DNA from: an uncultured Flavobacteriia bacterium | Lineage (GTDB): Bacteria; Bacteroidota; Bacteroidia; Flavobacteriales_D; Crocinitomicaceae | Assembly: GCA_903928365.1 (NCBI GenBank) | Contig: CAIYQV010000278.1 | Span: 1-7,922, forward strand | Length of the DNA: 7,922 nucleotides | Direction of reading: 5' to 3' | In this document: piece after piece, positions 1 through 5,564 of the stretch | Layout: each line of letters starts with the position of its first letter | Numbering within the stretch: the stretch's first letter is position 1 | Notes under the pieces: generated by a model | Told to the model about the DNA's origin: nothing | Seen by the model: only the letters and a program-made list of their open reading frames with translations | Database searches by the model: none | Position numbers and translations under genes: made by a program

Positions 1-375
1 ATTGATGTCTTGAGAGGTCAATCCGAAATGGACAAACTCCAGGTATTTTTCCAATCCCAACTCCGTCATTTTCTCCTTGAGAAAATACTCTACCGCTTTC
101 ACATCATGATTGGTTGTTCTTTCCGTATTCTTGATCCAATTCGCATCTTCTTCTGAGAAAGAGGAAGCTACTTTACGGAGATCATCATATTTCTCCGACG
201 GAAAATCTTTGAGTGGACCGACATCCGTGCACGCTAGCGCAATGAGGTATTCCACTTCTACAATGACTCTGTAGCGAATCAAACCGAATTCAGAAAAATA
301 AGGCTGAAGTTCTTTTGTTTTTGACTGGTATCTTCCGTCAACCGGAGTTATGGCTGTCAAACTGGAAAATTGCAT
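1..375 (-). CDS. purB: Adenylosuccinate lyase, N-terminal part (runs off the left edge)
   Basis: Partial gene with 125 codons visible; the C-terminal three quarters lie beyond base 1. The enzyme cleaves fumarate from SAICAR and from adenylosuccinate in purine synthesis and is a cytoplasmic homotetramer of the fumarase/aspartase superfamily. The translation starts MQFSSLTAITPVDGRY, matching the start of the E. coli-type PurB family, whose DGRY segment (here residues 13-16) contacts substrate. Residues 87-100 (TTNHDVKAVEYFLK) and 120-125 (TSQDIN) are the signature blocks of the family, including the conserved His-Asp pair at 90-91. The ATG at 375 fits the family start, and a promoter-like TATCTTTG lies 31 bases upstream of it. 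The gene is divergent from the EI24 gene. Family assignment is very secure; nothing can be said about the missing catalytic C-terminal part. Confidence 0.95.
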   Translation of the reverse strand, partial: MQFSSLTAITPVDGRYQSKTKELQPYFSEFGLIRYRVIVEVEYLIALACTDVGPLKDFPSEKYDDLRKVASSFSEEDANWIKNTERTTNHDVKAVEYFLKEKMTELGLEKYLEFVHFGLTSQDIN

Positions 376-406
376 ACGATACACGTTAGTTTCAAAAAAG
401 AAAGCG

Positions 407-414
407 CAAAGATA
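407..414 (-). promoter_or_regulatory. Probable purB promoter, -7 element
   Basis: On the minus strand these bases read TATCTTTG, a full match to the TAnnTTTG -7 element of Bacteroidota primary-sigma promoters. The element ends 31 bases before the purB ATG, leaving a leader of roughly 25 bases. I see no clear TTG-type -33 element at the expected distance, so the call rests on the -7 match and its position. Confidence 0.5.
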
Positions 415-434
415 ACAATTCCCTAGAGTGAACC

Positions 435-464
435 TTTGGAAAAGCGGACGTTTTCCTATATTTG
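435..464 (+). promoter_or_regulatory. Possible promoter of the EI24-type gene
   Basis: TTTG at 435-438 and TATATTTG at 457-464 are separated by 18 bases, which fits the Bacteroidota -33/-7 arrangement with a full TAnnTTTG match. The -7 element overlaps the farthest-upstream possible start codon (TTG at 462). If this promoter is used, that codon and probably GTG 468 would lie outside the transcript or at its very 5' end. It is back to back with the purB element, with 42 bases between the two -7 boxes. Confidence 0.4.
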
Positions 465-1310
465 ATCGTGGAGCCAATTACCCAGCTATTCAAACAATTG
501 ACCATAGGAATAATGTCCTTTGTGAGAGCCGTACCGTTCATGTTAAAGCATGGACTTTATTTTTATATCATTCTTCCAGCTGCGATCATGATACTGGTTT
601 ACAAGGGTGGTGAACTGATCGCATCAAGACAACCCGTTTCAGAAGCCCAAACCATGAGCGAAATTGTGTGGTATGTACTAGGGCTATTGATTGACATCAC
701 TCTTGGAATTATGCTTATGACCTTTGCCAAATTTATTGTAGTCATCGTGCTTTCTCCCTTACTGGCATACCTCAGCGAACGTTGTGAAACAATTTTGACC
801 GGCAACAGCTATGCTTTCAATCTGGAACAATTCTGGAAGGACATCAAGCGCGCGCTGCGACTCGCCCTGCGTAATATCGTTCGTCAATACCTCATCATTA
901 TTCCACTCTACGTGATTGCATGGCTATTCTGGGAAGATAGTACCAAATCACCGCTTACCTGGTGTATCTTTCTGGTATCCTCCTACTATTACGGATTCAG
1001 CTTTATTGACTACATTAATGAACGAAGAAAACTCGACTTTAAAAGGAGCATAGCCTTCGTGAGAAGTCACAAAGGACTGGCTATATCCATCGGTGGTTGT
1101 TATGCTTTCATGATCTTCGGCCCGGTTGATCTTGGGGTGATCTTCAGTTTGAAGGGGTACGATCCGTTGCAAGTATCCAATAGCATTTTGAACATCATGG
1201 GGCATCTACTTCTTTGGCTAATAGCTTCCGCAGCTCCAATACTTGCCATTATTGCTTCGACACTGGCAATGCATGAGCTGGGATACCTGAAAAGAAAAAG
1301 TGATAAGTAA
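462..1310 (+). CDS. EI24/CysZ-like multi-pass inner-membrane protein
   Basis: The longest form is 282 residues, with about six hydrophobic segments near residues 25-48, 69-103, 137-156, 163-184, 205-230 and 243-270. The block SYYYGFSFIDYINERRKL (around 174-191) followed by a short basic stretch and SHKGLAISIGG is characteristic of the EI24 domain family, which includes the E. coli sulfate transporter CysZ. Bacteroidota members are mostly uncharacterised, and nothing nearby points to sulfur metabolism, so I do not assign sulfate transport. The start is uncertain. TTG 462 and GTG 468 give the N-terminal length expected by analogy with relatives. ATG 513 (residue 18) has an AGGA three bases upstream and fits the promoter-like element at 457-464. 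No in-frame ATG lies further upstream before the TGA at 429. It may share transcripts with the genes after it, but a 94-bp gap with a possible terminator follows. Confidence 0.85.
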   Translation: MIVEPITQLFKQLTIGIMSFVRAVPFMLKHGLYFYIILPAAIMILVYKGGELIASRQPVSEAQTMSEIVWYVLGLLIDITLGIMLMTFAKFIVVIVLSPLLAYLSERCETILTGNSYAFNLEQFWKDIKRALRLALRNIVRQYLIIIPLYVIAWLFWEDSTKSPLTWCIFLVSSYYYGFSFIDYINERRKLDFKRSIAFVRSHKGLAISIGGCYAFMIFGPVDLGVIFSLKGYDPLQVSNSILNIMGHLLLWLIASAAPILAIIASTLAMHELGYLKRKSDK

Positions 1311-1317
1311 TTTGATG

Positions 1318-1340
1318 AAAAGTGGCTATGCCTATTTTTT
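1318..1340 (+). terminator. Weak possible terminator after the EI24-type gene
   Basis: An AAAA tract (1318-1321) and a GGC-TAT-GCC hairpin (1324-1332) precede a run of six T (1335-1340). The A and T tracts can extend the stem around a 2x2 internal loop. The GC core is only three pairs, so this is a weak candidate, but it lies 8 bases after the stop codon, where a terminator would be expected. Confidence 0.25.
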
Positions 1341-1382
1341 CAAAGAAGAAATTTGCTTTCTTTTGCATAGAATTTAGTTCGC

Positions 1383-1392
1383 TTGTATACAA
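1383..1392. promoter_or_regulatory. 10-bp perfect palindrome before the TPR-PD40 gene
   Basis: TTGTATACAA is a perfect inverted repeat ending 12 bases before the ATG at 1405. It could be a small operator or simply chance in AT-rich DNA. I found no convincing TAnnTTTG promoter in this 94-bp gap to anchor it. Confidence 0.2.
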
Positions 1393-1404
1393 ACATTTAA
1401 TACC

Positions 1405-2781
1405 ATGACGAAAGGCACGATAACCACACTACTCTTGTTAGCCATCTTATTTACCGGTAAACTTTCTGCATCCGTGGGAACGACTCCTCCGGATACACTT
1501 ACCTCCTTGGTTGACAAAACAGCCGCTATTTCAATGATCGAAAAAGGAAAAACGTTGTTCAACGAAGGTAAAGTTCGTGATGCACTTGTTCTCTTTCGTC
1601 AATCTTCAGTGAAGGATCCGTACAATTGGAGGGGTGCATACTGGGTAAGCCAATGTCACTATCAAATGAACAATTATGGTCTTGCATTGAAATATGCAAA
1701 AGAAGCTTTGGGACTTGACAAAAACGAAGTGGATAAAGATGTTTATGAATTGCTTGGTCGCTCTTACCACCGTATGGGCCTTGTAGATTCTGCACTGATC
1801 AACTACAATACCGCTATTTCGATGCTGTCAGAAGGAAGAATAAAAGAATTACAATTACAACTTCGAGTAAAACAATGTGAATTTGCTAAAGCGCAGATCG
1901 CTTCAGGTAATAAAAGCAAGAAAGTTTCAATGGGTTCCATCAATTCAGGTTACAATGATTATTGCCCGATCCTCACCGAAGGAGGCAAATCCATGTATTT
2001 TGTTTCTCGTCGAAGCGACACAAAAGGCGGTAATATGAATCCGGATGACCAGGAATTCTTTGAAGACACTTATTTTTCGGTATGGAATGAGGAGATCAGC
2101 GACTGGGATTCGATTAGTAATGAATTGGGTCGTGTGAACTCTGACGGATTTGATGCCATCAATTTCATATCTAAAGACGGCTTACATGGGTTGATGACAG
2201 TCAATACCTCCGCTATTGAGACAAGCAAGCCGACCAAAGGATCTGACATCTTTACGATCGAACTGAGCTCTAAGAATAAATGGTCCACTCCTAAACGCAT
2301 CAACAATAAAACGATCAATACAGGGTTCTTCGAAGGTTCTGCAACCATGACCGACGATATGAATACCATGTACTTCGTGTCTGACAGAAAAGGAGATAAA
2401 TCCGGAACGGATATTTATGTAGTTCAAAGAAATGGAAAAGCCTGGGGCGAAGCAACTCCTCTGCCTGCGACTATTAACACAGTAGGACGAGAAACGACGC
2501 CATTCATCACAGGCGATGGCAGATTTCTATTCTTCAGTTCCGATGGCATGGAGGGAATGGGTGGTTTTGACATCTACGTTGCAGAGAACAAAGGTGATTC
2601 CTGGGGTACACCTGTTAATCTGGGGATCATGTTTAATTCTGTGAACAATGATACGCATTTCCAGTATTATCCTTCATTGAATAAGTCAGTGATGTCCAGT
2701 TTTGAGATCGTTGGTCAAAAAGCAAGTATGGACATCTACCAGATCGATATGACGGATTACTCCATACCAACCGCAAAGTAA
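1405..2781 (+). CDS. Secreted TPR and PD40 beta-propeller protein
   Basis: 458 residues. Residues 1-23 form a Sec signal peptide (Lys3, a hydrophobic LLLLAILF core, a small-residue end) with no lipobox cysteine, so a periplasmic or outer-membrane-associated soluble protein is likely. Residues about 44-140 form three TPR-like helical repeats, for example the GKTLFNEGKVRDALVLF stretch. Residues about 182-447 contain five PD40/WD40-like propeller repeats, recognised by D/E...P...G..MYFVS and by GGFDIYV or GTDIYVV endings near 182-203, 249-267, 308-339, 362-392 and 416-447. In Bacteroidota, TPR plus PD40 often precedes a C-terminal OmpA-like peptidoglycan-binding domain, as in the T9SS protein PorE. 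That domain is absent here, and the protein ends cleanly after the last propeller strand with a TAA. The role is probably envelope scaffolding or protein-protein interaction; no specific function can be assigned. truA follows after 19 bases, suggesting co-transcription. Confidence 0.85.
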   Translation: MTKGTITTLLLLAILFTGKLSASVGTTPPDTLTSLVDKTAAISMIEKGKTLFNEGKVRDALVLFRQSSVKDPYNWRGAYWVSQCHYQMNNYGLALKYAKEALGLDKNEVDKDVYELLGRSYHRMGLVDSALINYNTAISMLSEGRIKELQLQLRVKQCEFAKAQIASGNKSKKVSMGSINSGYNDYCPILTEGGKSMYFVSRRSDTKGGNMNPDDQEFFEDTYFSVWNEEISDWDSISNELGRVNSDGFDAINFISKDGLHGLMTVNTSAIETSKPTKGSDIFTIELSSKNKWSTPKRINNKTINTGFFEGSATMTDDMNTMYFVSDRKGDKSGTDIYVVQRNGKAWGEATPLPATINTVGRETTPFITGDGRFLFFSSDGMEGMGGFDIYVAENKGDSWGTPVNLGIMFNSVNNDTHFQYYPSLNKSVMSSFEIVGQKASMDIYQIDMTDYSIPTAK

Positions 2782-2800
2782 GCAACCATTTACCTTTTCC

Positions 2801-3544
2801 GTGAAACGGTATTTTTTTGAAATAGCCTACAACGGAACACATTTTTTTGGGTGGCAACGTCAACCAAATGACGTGACGGTTCAGGAAGTGATCGAACAAT
2901 CCTTGTCGCGCATCTATTCGAATTCACCGATTGAAATTGTGGGTTGCGGACGAACCGATGCAGGCGTGCATGCTTCACACTATTTTTTTCATGCCGATCT
3001 TGAGGAACACGCGCTACTCGAAGACTTGGATCAATTGCGTTTCAAACTTAACAGGATGCTTCCAACTTCCATTGCTATATTTCGCATTTTCCCTTGCGAA
3101 CAACACGCACGTTTTGACGCACGTTCGCGCACGTATCGGTATTTCATCACCCTGGAAAAAGATCCGTTTAAAACTGACAGCCATCTTTATCTTCCTACAC
3201 TACCCGACTTCCATCGCATGAACGAAGCGGCTTATTTTTTCCTGGGAACACAGGATTTTACTTCCCTTTCCAAGCTGCATACCGATGTAAAAACGAATAT
3301 CTGCACCGTCTCAAAAGCGTGTTGGGAACAGGAAACTGAACATACCTGGTATTTTGAAATCACGGCAGACCGATTTTTAAGGAATATGGTGCGATCTACC
3401 GTTGGAACCTTATTGGAAGTAGGATACGGAAAAATCAAGCCTGAGGATATCCAGGGCGTGCTGGCGGCAAAAGACAGAAATGCAGCTGCCACATCCGTTC
3501 CTGCGCATGGCCTTTTCCTTTATCGAATCGAATACGATTTCTAA
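2801..3544 (+). CDS. truA: tRNA pseudouridine(38-40) synthase
   Basis: 247 residues, close to the usual TruA length. TruA isomerises uridines 38, 39 and 40 in the anticodon arm of many tRNAs. The block GCGRTDAGVHA (residues 48-58) carries the catalytic aspartate, Asp53. Other family blocks are the start RYFFEIAYNGTHFFGWQRQ, the RTYRYF stretch with the conserved active-site tyrosine, and DRFLRNMVRSTVGTLLEVG near the C-terminus. The start codon is GTG: no ATG is available in frame just upstream, and the residues after it align with the normal family start. No clear Shine-Dalgarno sequence is present. The gene begins 19 bases after the TPR-PD40 gene. Its TAA stop overlaps the TAG stop of the convergent copper-oxidase gene by four bases, so there is no room for a terminator between them. 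Confidence 0.96.
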   Translation: MKRYFFEIAYNGTHFFGWQRQPNDVTVQEVIEQSLSRIYSNSPIEIVGCGRTDAGVHASHYFFHADLEEHALLEDLDQLRFKLNRMLPTSIAIFRIFPCEQHARFDARSRTYRYFITLEKDPFKTDSHLYLPTLPDFHRMNEAAYFFLGTQDFTSLSKLHTDVKTNICTVSKACWEQETEHTWYFEITADRFLRNMVRSTVGTLLEVGYGKIKPEDIQGVLAAKDRNAAATSVPAHGLFLYRIEYDF

Positions 3545-5499
3545 CGCGCGATCACAAAACGTTTTCTGTAAAGCACCTCGCCTTGCTGACCAATCAGATC
3601 AAGCAAATAGGTTCCATTTGCGATGTGATCTAATGAAATGCTTTGATCATTCATGCCGTTTATGCTTCCCTTATGTAATTCTTTGCCGTTCAATTCCCGG
3701 ATTGCATACAAAAGTGCCTTACCCAAAAGAACTCCTCTCAATTGAAGGAAGTATTGTGCAGGATTTGGACTAATTTCAAATGAAGTATTCAACTCTTCAA
3801 GCCCCGTAACACCACCGGTCATAAGTAAAGGATCTGAAAGCGCATAGCAGGTACCGTTAAAAACCTCAACTGTATAGGCTCCATTATAGGGTGCATCAAA
3901 GGTGGCGTTATTCGCACCGGCAATTGCATTTCCATTCAAGTACCACTGATATTGCACGCCCGTTCCTGCCGCTGCACTCAGCATGACACTTCCTCCGACA
4001 GGAATATCTGTCGATGATGGTGTTTGGATTTGAGCCACGGGAGAATCGTTCACCACCAATGAAACAGGATCTGACACGACATTGTTAGGTCCCAACGTGA
4101 TCGAAACTGTATAATCTCCTGAGGTTCCGGCTTCCATAAAATAATTCGTTTCACCGGGCAGTGCAGCACCATTCAAATACCACTGATAGGTGTAACCGTC
4201 TCCATTTATTGCTTCGAGTCGCACCGTATTTCCCTGGCAGAAGGTAGTCGCACCCTTTGGAGAAATACGTTTATCGATGATCAAATACTGATCTCCAGGG
4301 GAAAAAGGCATGTAGGCAAAGAAAACCAGGAACATCTCATCGGTGGTGCTTTCTCCCGCTGTGACGAGCACAGGTGGCGATGAAGGATTGTTTGGATTAG
4401 TTGTGGTATTATCATACACAGCCTGCGCTTGAATCGTTGATCCTAATGGAAGGATTACAGAATTGGGAAAGATAAAATTATCCTGCCAGTGAAAATCCCA
4501 CTGAGGTACCCAAACGAAACGAGTGGTATCGTTTGTGGTAGGCGCATTGGACCATACCTTTACGCTTTTACCCAATAAATGCATGTGTGGGAAGGCATAC
4601 AATACGGTCGATTTAATGGGTGTGGTATACTCAGAATTGAAGGTCTTGACCTGATTCGCTGGTATGATCAGTGGGCCATTGGTCATATTGGAATGATTCA
4701 AAATCGGATTGACATAGATCTTTCTCAATGGTGAATTATCCGTTTTGAAATTAACGGTGGTTGCGTCACTTAAACCATTACTCCCCGGTGCATAGTGTAT
4801 TTGTAAAATAATACGTGTATTCGGCGCCAAACGAAATCCTGTACCGACTGGTGTAAAATAGGGTGATGACCCCGGAACATAGCTATACAAAAGTTGGGAA
4901 GCATCCGAACCGGTACCTCCAGCCCCGCCTGTATTGATGGGATTGCTGGTAGAATCCTGAAAAACTAAAACATGATGAACGATTGATGAATTTCCAGGCA
5001 CAACCTCAATGGCTGTGGCATTGGTCGCTGTGCTATTTCCAACAAACAACTCAAAATTGCGGTAAACATCCGAAGCAGATGCCACCGTATAGGTTGGAAT
5101 TGATAGTGAGATCTCTGGAGAACCTAATTGCGATCCACTCTCGTAAACGGGCAGTGGTGGAGCGATATTCAAATTTCCGGATGGCATACCTGCCGCTACC
5201 CATTGTTGAAAAGTGGTGATCTCTGTTGGAGCCATCACTCGTTCATGCACAAAATGCTTGTAGTCCTCATCCGGAGTCCAGGGTGGCATGCGTTTATCCT
5301 CCATCGCCTGTTGAAGCCATCCTGCCATATTACTCACCTCTTCATAGGTCTCCAATGCGAATGGGGCAATCCCACCTGTGCGGTGACAGGAAGTACAATT
5401 TCCATAAATGAGTTTGGCGACGTCATTTGACCAGGTTGGCGTTTGTGAAAGTGCAGACAACCCATAAATGATCGAAAAGATGAAAAGAATACGTTTCAT
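3541..5499 (-). CDS. Secreted haem c / copper type II monooxygenase-like protein with T9SS C-terminal domain (copy 1)
   Basis: 652 residues. Residues 1-18 are a signal peptide with likely cleavage before QTPTW. Residues 19-110 form a small c-type cytochrome domain with CTSCH (35-39) and a probable axial methionine in MPPW (Met71). Residues about 125-410 resemble the two-domain copper type II ascorbate-dependent monooxygenases (PHM, dopamine beta-monooxygenase). His175-His176 and His235 match the CuH ligands; His305, His307 and Met389 (in TTDEMF) match the CuM ligands; WDFHWQ at 334-339 is another family block. Residues about 414-484 and 485-562 are two Ig-like domains with YQWYLNG cores. Residues about 571-652 are a type A T9SS sorting domain starting at SPNP. 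The expected activity is oxygen-dependent hydroxylation at the cell surface; the substrate is unknown. The gene lies 65 bp downstream of its paralogue and may be co-transcribed with it. Domain assignment is firm, enzymatic activity inferred. Confidence 0.88.
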   Translation of the reverse strand: MKRILFIFSIIYGLSALSQTPTWSNDVAKLIYGNCTSCHRTGGIAPFALETYEEVSNMAGWLQQAMEDKRMPPWTPDEDYKHFVHERVMAPTEITTFQQWVAAGMPSGNLNIAPPLPVYESGSQLGSPEISLSIPTYTVASASDVYRNFELFVGNSTATNATAIEVVPGNSSIVHHVLVFQDSTSNPINTGGAGGTGSDASQLLYSYVPGSSPYFTPVGTGFRLAPNTRIILQIHYAPGSNGLSDATTVNFKTDNSPLRKIYVNPILNHSNMTNGPLIIPANQVKTFNSEYTTPIKSTVLYAFPHMHLLGKSVKVWSNAPTTNDTTRFVWVPQWDFHWQDNFIFPNSVILPLGSTIQAQAVYDNTTTNPNNPSSPPVLVTAGESTTDEMFLVFFAYMPFSPGDQYLIIDKRISPKGATTFCQGNTVRLEAINGDGYTYQWYLNGAALPGETNYFMEAGTSGDYTVSITLGPNNVVSDPVSLVVNDSPVAQIQTPSSTDIPVGGSVMLSAAAGTGVQYQWYLNGNAIAGANNATFDAPYNGAYTVEVFNGTCYALSDPLLMTGGVTGLEELNTSFEISPNPAQYFLQLRGVLLGKALLYAIRELNGKELHKGSINGMNDQSISLDHIANGTYLLDLIGQQGEVLYRKRFVIAR

Positions 5500-5521
5500 G
5501 GACGCATGTGTTTTAGAGGAT

Positions 5522-5529
5522 CTAAGTTA
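5522..5529 (-). promoter_or_regulatory. Possible -7 element for copy 1
   Basis: The minus strand reads TAACTTAG, one mismatch from TAnnTTTG, at the position matching the element before copy 2. No -33 TTTG occurs at the matching distance; the nearest TTTG leaves a spacer of only about 12 bases. Copy 1 may therefore rely on read-through from copy 2. Confidence 0.25.
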
Positions 5530-5564
5530 TGAAAATAAATGCAAAAACGGAATAAGTCAAGGTA

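Noticed and set aside
1341..1363. AT-rich inverted repeat (AAAGAA ... TTCTTT) as a terminator
   Set aside because: The stem has only one G-C pair and a 10-base loop with no long T-run after it; it is too weak to call.
3480..3773. 97-codon plus-strand open frame across the truA end and the start of the minus-strand block
   Set aside because: It overlaps truA in another frame and runs antisense to copy 1. It lacks any recognisable domain, and its composition is that of a shadow frame.
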